Of a stretch of 64,000 nucleotides of DNA, positions 10,601-23,536 are shown one piece after another. This stretch comes from Gibbula magus (taxonomy: Eukaryota > Mollusca > Gastropoda > Trochida > Trochidae), in contig OW388291.1 in assembly GCA_936450465.1 (NCBI GenBank), positions 73,314,436-73,378,435 on the forward strand, written 5' to 3'. Both the position numbers and the translations under genes were made by a program. The notes under the pieces are model-generated. The model was not told the DNA's origin. It searched no databases and was given only the letters and a program-made list of their open reading frames with translations. Within the stretch, counting starts at the first letter, position 1. Each line of letters opens with the position of its first letter.

Positions 10601-13600
10601 CTTTCAAAACCAAAGCCCTCTGTTCCAGATATAGTTTATTTTCCTTATCACAGTATTGTCTGTGCATGCCTTTTCTTTTTCTTTAGCAGTACGCACTGGG
10701 ATGCGTGGCAGAGAGTTATGTCCCCCTTTTTTTTAATGAACTGAAACAAACACATGGTCCAGTAAGGGAAAAACAGAACTAAAACAGTAAAAACACATTG
10801 TATTTTCTGCTGAATCCTCTGTAATTGTAAACACTTCTATACAACCATCAAGCTACAAATATTACGTTGTCTCTGCGGACACCCAGACTTAAAAATGTTT
10901 TCACTAGTTTCAAAGCGTGAATTCGTTGGAATATTTTCCTGTCTTGACCCAATCAATCTTGAATTTTAAATGTCTACAAACAGAAGTGTTAAATGGATTT
11001 CGTGAATACTTGTATAAAAGAACACTAAAAATACCAGCTGGAAGTTGTGTTTACCCACTTTTTTCTCAGTCTGTGCCGGTACTTCTTCCCAAAGCCTGTG
11101 CTTCCACGATAATCCACTGTGAGAACAGCAAAGCCTCGACTGGTGAAGTACTGAATCTTCATATCGAGGGTATTGCTGAACTTGCCTGTTGGTCCTCCAT
11201 GAGCCTTGACCAGCAGGGGAGGAAGAGTCCCGTCCTGAGCCTTGAAGTCCTTGTTCTTGGGTGGGTAGAGGTACCCATGGGACACCTCCTGGTCACCTGT
11301 AGGCCAGGTCAGGTTCTCTGGAATGCTGAAGTACTCCTTGTCTATTGTTACCTTGCTCGACTCGAACAGGACATCAACCTTGGGGGGTATAAAATATATA
11401 CTATATGATTGCCTGAGAAATATCACTACTCAAGAGTTTGACATCATGAAACAATCATCTGACAAAGAATTCTGTGTTCAAATATTTACTAGATGACCAA
11501 GCACCTGCTTGTTTCTGGTGTTGACCCTATATCCCTCAGTCTCTATCAAATATCTACAAGAAGATGACCAAGCACCTGTTTGTTGCTGGTGTTGACCTAT
11601 ATATCTCAGCCTCTATCAAATATCTACTAACTGACCAAGCACCTGTTTGTTGCTGGTGTTGACCCTGATGACACAAGGGAACTGAGTTGGACTGGATGCA
11701 ATGCAGTAGAGGTCTCCCGAGCTGGCGAGCGCTGGAAACCTGTGGGTCATGAAGGGGGTGGTTATCTGTTCATACGCCTTCGTCTTCAGGTCCAGCATGC
11801 CAAGCTCCTGGAAATGAATTGAACAAATACATAAAACAGTGTTTGAAATAAACGTTCACAGACAAATTTATTCTTAAAGACAGTTGAAGGTCAAGAGGGA
11901 ACTTACATTAGAAAATACACTCACAAATCCTCTCCTCTAAATAATTCCTATATCTGTCATTTGCTATCCCAGAACATTTGAGGAACCAAAGGGTTTTTAT
12001 TTCCTTTGCCAATAAGTTGTGATTCCTGAAATAGGCCTCACTGAATGGTTTGATTCAGCAGCTGAAGTGTTAATACAACTGGACAACCAAAGCAGGGACT
12101 ACCGAAGATGAAAAAAACCCTGACAGGTAATTCACAAATAGCTATAATAATATTGAGTAAGCTGATCCAAAGCTACTTGAGCCTTACCCCAGCGTGTGTC
12201 ACAGCGATCTTTCCATTGCCTGTCGGATCTATACAGTAACTCCTGGGTCGGTTGGCAAACTGCCAGTGAGGCTGACCAATCTCTGAGGACACTGGACGGA
12301 GATTGACATGGTCACCTGACGCAGTCACATGGTACAGATTCCACCAATCAGTTTGGTCCCCGATGTACAGCAGTTCATTGTCCAGAGTCCAAGCAGGTCC
12401 AATAACACTTAGGTCTGTGCTTGTGTCTCCCGCAATCTGTTGTTACAAGTCAATATTTTATTATTTAGTGCTAATAGAATGCCATTTTGTGTGGTTAAAA
12501 AGAAAAAAAACACTGTCTCTGTAGCTCATCAAGTCTTTGCATGATTTATCATCTAAGGTTGAAGAAGTACATATGAAATAATAGGTTTATAATATGCTGG
12601 ATAAGCTACAATTCTTTGAGCTAAGGTTTGTTTGGGGAACACAACTCTGGATGCTTTTCTACTTACCAAATTTAACCTTACAATAACTGGTGAGCCAATC
12701 TAATATTTAACATGCAGTTGTCAAAAATAGAGCCATGGCCTCTGTAGCTCATCAGGAGATAATAAGTGGGGTATGTTATGGAGTGGACTTTATAGCAATG
12801 GTCAGATAATGGAATGTAGTAATAAGAATCTAGGTAGTGAAACGATTAAAGCAGTTTAAAAATATTTTGTTACCATAACTTTGCCAATCTGCTATATATA
12901 TGTGTTGAAAGAGCAACACAAAGCTTGGAAATAAATTGCTGGTATCAAACATATAATAATGTGGTGGAGAGATCATACTATTTTTTAAGATCGTACACAC
13001 ATTATATAATAATGAATATACCGGGTACAATTCTTTGCATACAATTCACCACTGTCAGCTATTGCAATAATGGCCTGGGGCTGTAGAAGAAAATGAAAAA
13101 AACCTTTTTAGGTCATGACCCCTGCTAATTATTATCAAAATTGGTTACACATAAATCAACATTCGTTATGAATATCATACACCTTTGCATTATATTGTTT
13201 TAATTCTTAATTGCATTATGGCAATACCAACATTTATTACATAATGAATAGGAGCCTCAGTTTTTGAAAATCCCATTTCTCATAGGCTCCATTTCAATAC
13301 TTAATAAATTGGTGAATTTTTTTTAGTAAATTCTTTTTCACCATTTCTTATAGGCTCCTTTTCAATATTTGATAAAATGGTGATATTCTATGAATAAATT
13401 CTTTTTTAGAGTCAGTGGAAGACTAAAGCAGTCTCACGCACAGTCTATGATAACACAGTGCTGCACAGAAGTTTGAAGTAACCTGAAACCTCTGTGGAAC
13501 TATCAGTTTTCATTCTTCTGCCAGGAAGAGGTCAACACAATGCAATTACATAACATGCAGACACTGGACTCACAGCCAGTAAAATTTATATGTTAGATGC

Positions 13601-16600
13601 AGTTTTTCCTACAATTAATTATTTTTCTGTACTGGAGAAGATGATGAAAATAGGTGTGATGTCACAATCTCATATAGCTACTTCTTTTATAGTCCTATGT
13701 TATCACCAGTCATCACTAGTCATATTCAGTTCACATATCTCATGTAAAATGAAAAAATTTAATTCCTCTTCAAGTTATTCCTTCAAAGGGTATTCAATAG
13801 TTCTCATTTCAAATAGATTCACATTAAACAAGTCCATGATGTAGACATCTATCTCATTTCTTGTTCCTATTGAATAAAATTAACTGCAAAGTTAATAGAA
13901 AACTAAATCAGTTATAAAGTATAAAATATGATATAAATAAGGTATACCAAATTGACTCGTACTGGAAATTCTCATTAATTAATTAATTAATTCTCCAAAT
14001 AATTACACAATATCATGAGATATTAAAAAACTCCATTATTTACTCTTAAATTACAAAGAACATAATATTAGATTTAATAAAAGATTCTGTATTAAATCTT
14101 TAGAATACTTTTAGACTTGTGTACCTTTATCAGCAAATTCACTTGCAAAATACAAATAATTACTCATATGTGAAATGTGAGACAAAGATAAAATATGACT
14201 TATAATTTTTGTTAGACCTCCAATTCTAAGTTTTTAATTCTAAATATCTCTTTTTCATCAGACATATTATATTCTCAAAGCATATGTTAGAACTCTCACA
14301 TCAGAAAAATGAAATGCCTTTAACTCAGCTGTTTTCTTTAAAATTACCTCCCTTACCTACTTACTGATTGAAGTGCACATATAATCTCAGAAAGATGCTG
14401 TAAACTGAAATAGGCTTTTAGGTTATGATCCCTGTGACCCATACTTGGGGTCACAGACTCACCAAATTTACAATTTAGAATCCCTTACAGCCAAGGAGTC
14501 TGTACATAAAATTTCAGCTCGCTAGAGCCATTGGGACTTGAGATGAAGATGAAAATAGCATTTTAGGTCATTGCCTCTGTGACCCAATATTTGGGGTCTC
14601 ACTGTCACCAAATTTACAATTTAGAATCCCCTTCAGTCAAGGAGTATGTACATAAAATTTCAGCTCTCTACGTTCATTGGGACTGGAGAAGAAGATGAAA
14701 ATAGTTTTTTTTAGGTAATGACCCCTGTGAGCCACACTTGGGGTCACAGGGTCACCAAATCTACAATTTAGAATCCCCTTCAGCCAAGGAGTCTGTACAT
14801 TAAATTTCAGCTCTCTGGAGTCATTGGTTCTGGAGAAGAAGTCGAAAAAGCGAAAAGTTTACGGACGGACGGACGGACGGACGGACGGACGGATGGACGG
14901 ACGCCATCCCATGCCATAAGCCCATCGGGCCTTTCAGGCCAGATGAGCTAAAAAGGTGACATGAACCCCGCCGCAAATTATTACTTTAAATAATGTCAAG
15001 ATCAGAAAAATTAACTCGGCTCTGAATTTTCACTAAAAGAACCACTGGTGTAAGATAAGGATGAGAATTCAATGAACAGTTCTTGTGAAATCGATTCCCC
15101 TGACAAGCTTAACATGTCGACAAACTCAAAGTTCCACTGTGACATTGAGAATAATGTCAAGATCACCAAAATCAAATCAGCCCTTTGTCTTCCCTTGAAG
15201 AAGCTATGAAGACATGAAGAGAATCCAGTGAATGGGTCTTGAGATATCCCGCTGACAAGGGTAAAATGACAAAGTCTCGTGACCTTGAAATAAAGATCAA
15301 GGTCACAAAACTCTGTAGGAACATTACTCTCCCTATGATGAACCCATATGCAACATATGAAAAGAATTCAGTAAATAGTATTTGAGTTATTTCATTTCGT
15401 ACGGACGTACGGACGGACGGAGCCGAATACAGCGGGGGATAATAAATCAATTAGTGGATCAGAGCCTTTGTCTCAATGCTATACTCACTTTGTCTCCATG
15501 TTAAAATATAATATTGTTGCCAAGATCACTTTGAACAATGTGGCCAATAAGAACTATATTATCACATAATCAAGGAAGTACAGTATGAAATGTAAAGAGA
15601 AGGAAACCCATTTTCATCAAGACATTATCATTATATATATATTGAATGACTTCACCTTCTTCTTGGAAGATTCAACCAGCGAGTCTCCATCGTCAGACAG
15701 GTTGGCGACCCACACCTCCGTGCTGTCCCAGGGCTGCCAATGATACAAAGGGAGGAAACTATGACCTATTGTTCATCTGACAGTAAGGCATGATCATTAA
15801 CTCTAACACCTGTACCCATTTAGTGCATCTTGATACAAGAGGCAATAGGTTCCACTTCTTAAACAACACAAAAAAGATATCTATATATTGTAAGTAAAAT
15901 AGTAAACCAATAATGTTCAATCATTTTAGGAACCTTTTTCAAAATATGAAGTTTTGCCTGGAACAGGTCCAGCATGTTGAAGAGAACACATTTGGTACAT
16001 AGGGGTGTAACAATAGTCCTTGTGGGTCAATAGTCACGCATAATGGTACAGTTCATCAGATTAGACCTACCATGTTGGGGTGACACCACTGCATCCAGCA
16101 CAGTTGTTTCCCATCAGGAGAGACCTCCGGACAGCTGTAGAAGTCTGCCCCGCTCACCTGTCAACCAATATAATTTCCTCATTCAACCTCTATTTAAAAT
16201 ATCCAGTAAATCTATGTCTATATATATTTCAGTAGCGAACTTTTCTTAACAGTTTACATATATTTGTTTATAGGTAATTTTACAAATTTCTGTATGCTTC
16301 TGGAAATGTTATTGTGTGTCTGAGAAAAAGGTTTAGGAACATGTCCGCTCCTTGGAAAAAGTTACTGTGAGACAGTCTAAAGCCCTGTTTATACGGCGAG
16401 CGTTTGCATATGAATAAATCATTACACATATATATGCAAATTTGCTCATATGAGTAAAGTTCGCCGTATGGATACATTTGCACATATGTATATTTTACTA
16501 CTGTAAGCAAATTTTTCAATACCATAAGCAAATTTGCACCTAGTCAGGGGCAGGTGCATAGATTTACTACCGTGAGTAAATATGGTATTTTCACTATTCT

Positions 16601-19600
16601 AGTAACGGTTCGTCGTATACAGACATAGTGACTTCACACAGGTTGGGAAAATATATCAGATAACTTTGGAAACTCTTAAAGGATGGATGAAATGACATAT
16701 GGTCCAAATCGGATTAATTAAAATGGGATGTCAATTTGACAATTGCTCGATTTTAAATTTCTGAAATCGGTCCATAAATTACTTATATACGGCTTTTTAA
16801 AAAAACGCCTGATTTAGCCCCGGCGACCAGAATGAAAGTCTGCGGGGGTGTGACCCGTGAAGGGATGACTTCTGTGACGTATGTGGAGGAATTTGATTTT
16901 CAGCGATAGTAACAATTCAACGTAATTTCGCAACATTTTGATTGTTAATTTCACAAAGATATCTTCAATAAACCAACTTAAATTTCCCATATATCGAATG
17001 TTTAGATATCCAACTAGGTAATTCCGCAGATGACAATTACACAATTATTACATAAACATGTCTTTTTGGCGATGTAATACACCTCATAAATTCATTTAGC
17101 GGCAGTGATAATCATCATTAATTAATTAACGAGACATCGGCGGAGAAGCTATCTAGCCGCCCCGTCTATCGCTTATCACAGTCACGGCTCAGTGAGCATT
17201 TTCAAAAGGTTTCGCCGAACAAATTGCGATAGTGTTAAAATGGGTGAATTAAAATCGTCTTAATTATCAATTGCAAGTGTATATTGTCTCGATTTTATGC
17301 TCAATTGATTCCGATATACAATATACGTAGAGGTAATCATCTGTCATTCTTGAGAAAAATGCATTTCATCTATCCTTTAATATTGTTTTTCAAATTCTCT
17401 ATATAGGATAATATCCTTCTTGCACGCGATGACCTTCGAAATCCATCTGACTCATTCTCATTATAACTAGGGCGATAAAGTCAAACCAATGTTGACAGAG
17501 ATGTTTACATCTAATACATATGTGCAAAGTTCACGGTATAAACAAGGCTTTACATTTATTTTTAGGTCATCTCCAGCAGTGGAGCTTGTTCTTTGAAAAA
17601 TCAACCTTTTCAACTTAATTGCCCTGCAGCATGTAGACACTTAGTCTATAAAAAATCCCACAAGCCAGACAGACTTACTGACCACTTTGCTAATAGTCCA
17701 GTATGAAAGTAAACAACAATTGGCTGGTTATTCAACCCATGTTTTCCAATGTTACCTCTGTTACAAGTACCGGTAGAAACGTTATTGGATGGCAATAGAA
17801 AGCCCAGATAGGTTGCTATGAAACTCAGTTGTTCAGTAGGTGACATTGTTTCTAACTGAGCATTAGATCTGTTCTCATAAAGACTGGAATTCCTTCACTT
17901 GTGTGATGTGCACATATGTTGCATATATGTAAAGAAACTTGGATGGACTGGAAATAAAGTTGGTATCCATGATGCAAGTTTTACAGGATATGCTAAAAGC
18001 AAGAAATACTGCCCACTTGAAACAGAGGTTATGTGGGGAAAAACAACTTATGTCATCTCTGTTGGTAGAAAATGCTGACTGGCAGACAGAGAGTTATTCA
18101 GTACACTAGTTGCAGTATTACGTGTAATTACCTACCAAAACTGTTTGTGTCTTCTTTTCAGGGTCAATGGAGACCAGGGTATTTGTTGGTTCTTTGACCT
18201 TCTTCTGTTCCATATTTTCATGGTCCTCACGCACACTGTATATTCTGGATTTCTGACAAAATCAAGTACAATTTGTTCATTCTGTTGGATATAGGCTTTA
18301 AAATTTAAATCTTGTGGATTTATTTAGTTATTAGCAATGGGATAAATTATAATTGATTTGGCTGCAGGAGTTGCATCAAGCATCTGTTGACTCTCTTATT
18401 TTAGAATTCAAACACAAAAACAGCATATATCAATATTACATGTAACATCTGTTTAAAAGCCTACTGCTAAAGATTAAATTACTGTTCCAAATAATCAAGA
18501 TACAAGAATACAACAAATATGCACTATCAATAAATATGATAGATGTTATCCATACTTTTTCAGAATAATATCCGTCAGCGTATCTCCATTTCCTCTCTGA
18601 ATCTGTCACTGCCTCTGGTTTATCTCCTTGAGACTTCTGTACATACAGCACTTGATCCGCGAAGTTTGAAAAGTAAACGGCTTTGTTGTATACAAAGAAA
18701 GAGCCACCTCCGTATTCATGGACCGTTGTTCTCACATTGAATCCCTCCGGAGTCCACGTCTCAATCTTGCCAGACTTTTTGTCGACAGAACAGATGACGG
18801 AGCGTCCTTTCTCCTGGGGTCTACTCTCGGCCCAGTATGCGACATCTAATAATGATAATAATTTTGGCTACTGTTACATGATGTACTCTACATAGAAGTA
18901 TGTTCACAGTACATTGTATATTTACACATCATTGGACTTAAACAGGTGGGTCCGAGGCAACAACGGAGAGGCTCTAAACTGAGAAATAACTGAAAAAAAT
19001 CAACATTACTCGCTAAAACGATGGTCACTGCTGCTAAAAAAAGAAACCCATTTCAGTGTAGAAAACTCCCCAAAATCCATCCAACGAGTCTGTATGAAAT
19101 TCAACCCGTCAGGTTGTCAACATTTCAAAATTGACTCAGTGAAATTAAGATATCTCAATGATTTAGTGCAAGAAACATAAAATGAATATACAAGATCTGA
19201 TTGTGCATGTAATGCGAGGTGGGGTGAGTTTGAGTTTTAAGCCGCTTTCATGAGTATTACACTTAGATCACGGTTGTTATTATAATTGCAAGGAGAAAGC
19301 CTGCAATACCAGTGTGGCTATGCATTGCGGTGAAACCTGTGAGCATCCACTGGGTGATACTGCACCAAAATTCACATATTTTCATAGTTCATACATTATA
19401 GCCATCTACTGTTCTGCCAGTGAGTTTTATATAGTGTACATGAATTTCTCATGTTATTCATATACTAAAACAATTTAAAACATGCATTCAGCAAAGTGTC
19501 TTTGATTAAGTGACATTATGATTTAGAATAAAAACAAACAGAAAAGTGTTTAAATTTTGCACCAGGCTTTTCATTTTGCAAGCAAGCTCCATGCATTCAC

Positions 19601-20837
19601 TGTTTGTTGAAGTTACATACACAGGTTATCATAATGTAAGGTTTTTAACTTGTCAATCATAGCCTGGCCCTAATAATTTTGACCAATTTGTATACTGTTA
19701 CACTACAGGCTGATGAAAAAATACTCGAACTGTTACTGTGAAAAATATGCTGTTTGAGGGTAAAATACCTACCCGACCACCGGACAGGCTGCTTCTAAAA
19801 TTAGATCATCTTGAAAACAGACCATCTCAATTGGGCAGGCAAGAATTTTCTAGGCTGCATTTTTCTAAAATTTGTAATGTCTTCATTAATCTAAGAATAT
19901 TTGGTGTTCCTTATTTGGAAACTTTGACACGTGAGATTGAATTGACCAATCGGAGAGAAGCTACGTCACTAGGATTTCTATTCAATTACAGACGCTTGGA
20001 AATAAATTTTTGAGTAAAACAACAATGTTTGTTTAAAACTCATGTCTTTTAGATGAAGTTTCAAATCAAACTTTTGCATGTTGACACGACCTCTATTGTT
20101 CTGTGCTTCTTTATACTACTAAAGGCAGTATAAACACAGACTTTGAGATTATATATACTGTTACGTGGTACGCATTCTGTCATGTATGCGAGTTATCTTC
20201 CTCGTCGTTTCCGGTAGTCAGTCAGCCATGATATAAAGAAGTCACAATGACTTGTTAACTTTGTATGCTTGTGAACTGAGCGACTGTAAGTCGTGGTTTT
20301 CAAGTATCTGATTACCAAGTGATATGAACATGCAACAATTATACAAAGCAGTTCTGCAATGCAGGTGCTCCTCATTATTCAATTTCAAAGAGGTAACCCA
20401 CACATATACATATATATGTTTGAACATGTATTTTTCGTGGAGGTTTGAGAATAAAATGTCTTTGAATTGCACTTAAAAAATAGATGATATTTATATAAAA
20501 TGTACTCCATGAAACAAGCAGAAACACAGAAAGGGAAAGACAATTAAAATAATTATTCTAAAATCATATAATAGAAAGTGGCCATTGGCGCTAAAATCTG
20601 ATTTTCATGTTCTAAGATTATTTTTTTTGAATTCACATTTATTAAGAAAATGAAACTAAAGTCAATCAACTTAATAGTAGTTCTCAAATTGTCCTCACCA
20701 AAACAATGTTATATAGCTCACTTACCATTGTTATTTGGATTGCCGTCGATTCTGAGTTCCTGCAAAGTGACACCACTGGTTGTTACCAACTTGCTGGAGA
20801 TTGGAGACTTCCAACTGCCGTACACTGCTGTCGCCAT
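7604..20837 (-). CDS. S9 family serine peptidase (prolyl oligopeptidase fold), 13 exons, complete
   Basis: Exons, in order of translation: 20726-20837, 18556-18845, 18136-18252, 16071-16157, 15656-15733, 12188-12436, 11643-11807, 11059-11378, 10372-10532, 9686-9879, 9176-9257, 8619-8728, 7604-7636. All junctions obey GT-AG and phases agree, giving 1998 nt and 665 residues, the usual size for this family. An N-terminal propeller-like half (YGSWKSPIS start, [21 protein letters not shown] region) precedes an alpha/beta hydrolase half. The triad is visible: Ser507 in GGSAGG, Asp590 in QGDEDK-IVPPNQ, His622 in GEQHGF. There is no signal peptide or membrane segment, so it is probably cytosolic. It resembles the acylaminoacyl-peptidase-like / 'dipeptidyl peptidase family member 6' group; substrate preference cannot be read from sequence. 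The exon 8 donor is GTGGGT at 11058, not GTAAAC four bases later; only the former restores the frame into [11 protein letters not shown]. Its introns hold many repeats. Confidence 0.9.
7670..7741. repeat. 21-bp minisatellite, 3-4 copies, in peptidase intron 12
   Basis: GCTAACAAACATTTCTCTGA is repeated head to tail immediately upstream of the terminal exon acceptor (minus strand). The 21-bp period keeps the frame open, so a spurious coding extension appears on the minus strand; it is intronic. Confidence 0.7.
7801..8247 (+). mobile_element. Pearl-like element in peptidase intron 12
   Basis: It has the same head (TGTTTGTTAAACACGG), the same AAGGTCAAGGTCAC body repeated twice (about 7870 and 8025), an ACGG microsatellite at 8178-8200 and a closing CCCCCGG...CGGGGCAT hairpin, as at 4497-5150. 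It is non-coding. Confidence 0.6.
11492..11670 (-). repeat. Triplicated exon 7 end plus splice donor (S9 peptidase)
   Basis: The last roughly 25 bases of exon 7 and its donor (CAACAAACAG|GTGCTTGGTC on the minus strand) occur three times, at spacings of 67 and 72 bp. The true donor is at 11642. The two downstream copies place decoy donors at about 11575 and 11504. The copies have diverged only slightly. Confidence 0.75.
12716..14954 (-). repeat. Composite repeat in peptidase intron 5, copy A
   Basis: It begins with an AGAGCCATGGCCTCT hairpin and ends in ACGG repeats (14862-14902) and the reverse complement of the AGCTCATCAGGCCTGAAAGG head. It is collinear with 32597-36137. Relative to that copy it lacks a 1.6-kb Helentron-like insertion and has about 490 extra AT-rich bases at 13873-14365. 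It includes reverse-orientation units of the 1858-3890 family. Confidence 0.7.
14955..15442 (-). mobile_element. Pearl-like element in intron 5, minus orientation
   Basis: It abuts copy A of the composite repeat. One end reads AACCCCGCCGC. The other carries an ACGGACGTACGGACGGACGG microsatellite followed by ACAGCGGGGGATAA. Inside are AAGGTCAC motifs. The layout matches the other pearl-like elements of the window. No ORF. Confidence 0.5.
16380..17550. mobile_element. 1.17-kb TA-flanked MITE in peptidase intron 3
   Basis: Ends are inverted repeats of roughly 33 bp with mismatches: AAGCCCTGTTTATACGGCGA on the left and AAGCCTTGTTTATACCGTGA on the right, read inward. TA flanks each end (16378-16379 and 17551-17552), as expected of Tc1/mariner-type insertion. 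The interior repeats GCAAATTTGC-like motifs and has no transposase frame. Confidence 0.65.
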
Positions 20838-21454
20838 AGTCCTGCTTATTCTGCCTGGAAAATGAACTAAACTCAGGTTGTAACTGTTGCCCCGCCTACT
20901 TTTCGTTAAACAAAACACTTCCGGTTTACTACTAACACGGAATGGGATTGATACAAGATTTTCTTACATTTCATTTCGTATCAATATATATAAGAATATA
21001 GAACATAACGTGGTTTATATCTATGACACATGTATATTCATCATTAAACCTTATCGAAACCCTCGAGATAAACGGAGAAAACTTAAACGATCAAATGATC
21101 ATGATTCAAATCATAGTTCGTTTTAGTTTAGCAGACGATGGCAGGTGCCCGACCTCAAGAGACATTACTGTGCATACAGTCAAGTTTTGTCGGTTTCATC
21201 AGAAAAGAATCTAAATGCTTTGTAACTACGTTTAGACAAACAACATCGTGATATTGGTAATGTCAATTACAATTGATTACTCAATAGTATTTTAATGATA
21301 AATCATCGCATGAAGTCAGATTAGGACGAGCTGAAAATTCACATGTGCATGACCTATTCCAAGAAGACAAGTTATGGCAGAGACTCTCAAAGTCTTTTAA
21401 TCCTTGGTTATGGCTAAGTTGAACAACAATCCACAAGTTGGTTTTAGAAGTGTA
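20838..21454. other. Upstream flank of the S9 peptidase gene
   Basis: It holds the probable promoter and 5' UTR of the peptidase gene on its left side. The remainder is AT-rich sequence with no supported gene up to the transposon end at 21455. Confidence 0.5.
20916..20925 (-). promoter_or_regulatory. ETS-type site upstream of the S9 peptidase start
   Basis: ACCGGAAGTG on the minus strand, about 80 bases before the ATG, is a strong ETS consensus typical of housekeeping promoters. A GC box (CCCGCC on plus, 20891-20896) lies between it and the ATG. Function is inferred from motif and position only. Confidence 0.4.
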
Positions 21455-22184
21455 CTGGCTGCCGACCAGTTATCGCCGCGTACCAATTTATCGCCACTAC
21501 CTCGTTATAGCGCATGCGTAGTTCCGATCGCGTAAATTTTCGTGTTTTATGAACGACAATTTCACAATGATCTTGGATATCAAGAAACATTTCCATGGTA
21601 AGTGAAAAACTATTCAAAGTCGGTGAGTATAGTTTTGTTTTCCTGAAATTGTTATAGTGGGGGTCGGGGGATGTCACGTGATCAAAATAGAGGGTGTCTA
21701 ACTGTAATAAAAAATCGTCAAAAGATAGATATACATATAAACTTGAGTAGCCAATGTGTACAGGAATATTTCTTCATGACTTTATATATAAAATCTGATA
21801 ATAGTAAGTCGATCAACGTTGCTTCGTTTTCCCGATATGAGACGGTGTCTGACACTCGCTGTAGCCGAGCTGTCAGCTGCAACGGCATGTGCATGGAGCT
21901 AGCAGACGATTAAAAACAGACGATATGCAAACACACTCTTTTATCAGATAAATGAAGTAGATTATCGTAGTGAATGTAAAAAAAGTAGTTAGGGTACATT
22001 CGCCATATTCCGACCCCTTTAGAACTCCGCATTACTCCATGCTTGGTCAAAGCGGTGTTGGCAACCCTGCAAAGAGCATAGGTCGTAACAACCAATCAGA
22101 TTGCCGTTTACAGCTTTATTTGAAATGTATAAAGTCATTTGTGAGCGTTACGAGCGTATTTGCGTGACTACTGAGCACTGTTTT

Positions 22185-22278
22185 ATTCCGACCATGTTAT
22201 CGAATATTGCGACCACCTGGAGTGACTATTTCCGACCCTGACTGCATATCGCCGACCCCTGTGTGTTTAATTCCGACC
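22185..22278 (+). repeat. Subterminal ATTCCGACC repeats of the inner transposon
   Basis: Variants of ATTCCGACC (ATTCCGACC, ATTGCGACC, TTTCCGACC, ATCGCCGACC, ATTCCGACC) recur five times at roughly 15-25-base intervals, matching the core of the terminal repeat. Repeated subterminal motifs of this sort are typical transposase-binding sites. Confidence 0.6.
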
Positions 22279-23156
22279 CCCAAAGAGTGTTTTAAAAAAT
22301 GGAGTGAAACGTAACATTGAATGGCACGGATCTCGAAATGTACAAATTATGTGCACGAACATTACAAGCGATTCCCTTTCTACGCATTTCTTATTCAAGA
22401 CAGCCATCGTGCACTAACAACAACATCACTTTGAATGGATGAAGTCTTACATCGATAAAGTGAAAGTGAAAGTGAAAGTAGAATCACTGATATCAAGGAA
22501 ACACAGGAAAACTACTAAACATGTGCAGAATTGAACATCAAGTATGAACATCATTCAAACAGTCATCAACTGTGAAAAGCTGACATTACAACTATACGTC
22601 CCAGGTCAGATATTAGACCTACAATCCAGGCTTTATTGTCAAATGTTGATCTGACGATGCTGTGTCAAATATTGAACGTACTTTACTGACTTTTCCATCA
22701 TAACATTTAAACCCAATATTACATGATCTTTGGCAAAATCCCATTCTCCTGTTGACAAATTCTCCATGTACACACATCCAACGCGTAGTTGTGTGGAACC
22801 ATAGTGTGTCATGCCAACAGCAAAGACCGGCTTTATAATTATGTTTTTCATTCTGAAAGGTAAATTTGTTTTGGGGCTAGAACTTATCATGATATTTCAG
22901 TACACGAATACGACCTGGGACAGATAACAATTTATTCATTTAAAAGGTATTCGTCACAGACTTGCATGTTACTTCAAAGTAGCAAACATAATATTACGGA
23001 CTGTTACTATAAATTTCAACATTTTTTAGCGAACTTCAGATAGGCACTTGGAAAAATTTCGTTGAAAACTATATATCTTTCTTAACTAGATACAAACATT
23101 CATACTTTTTAGGTTTCAATCATTTCTAAATGTCTTTGCTACAATGAAAACATTAA

Positions 23157-23447
23157 AGGGGCAGGAGCACGTTTTCTGGCTCAAATAAGTCGATGAAATA
23201 TATTTGAGAAATAATTTCACCAATAGTAGAACACCCTTTTCTCTTCGGAAAATCAAGTTAAAAATGAGTGTACATGGTTCAGTAAAGCCATGGGAATTGT
23301 TTTTTTTCATTCGAAATAATAAAATGTGTTCACAATAAAATGGCCGCAATGCAATTTTTACTTTATACGAAACACCGTTATTAACACTACAGATGGAAAT
23401 GGAAAATGTGAAAAAATAAAATTTGCAAAAAACGTGCTACTGCCCCT
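23157..23447. mobile_element. 291-bp TTAA-flanked MITE, second copy
   Basis: Ends are AGGGGCAGGAGCACGT and AGGGGCAGTAGCACGT read inward, flanked by TTAA (23153-23156, 23448-23451). The interior matches the copy at 4558-4911, with a deletion near its right end. It sits inside the inner pogo-like element, so it inserted later. Confidence 0.75.
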
Positions 23448-23536
23448 TTAAAGTCTATGATAAATTACATCACACAATTTTGACACGTGAGGAAGTTTTG
23501 ATATGATGCAGTTACAATTTCAGCTGTTTATTAACT

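Noticed and set aside
11051..11054. GTAAAC as donor of peptidase exon 8
   Set aside because: It is four bases after GTGGGT and puts exon 9 out of frame; GTGGGT gives the family-like [10 protein letters not shown].
10917..11408. 163-codon plus-strand frame opposite peptidase exon 8
   Set aside because: It is antisense to a clear coding exon ([10 protein letters not shown]...[12 protein letters not shown]) and shows no family similarity of its own.
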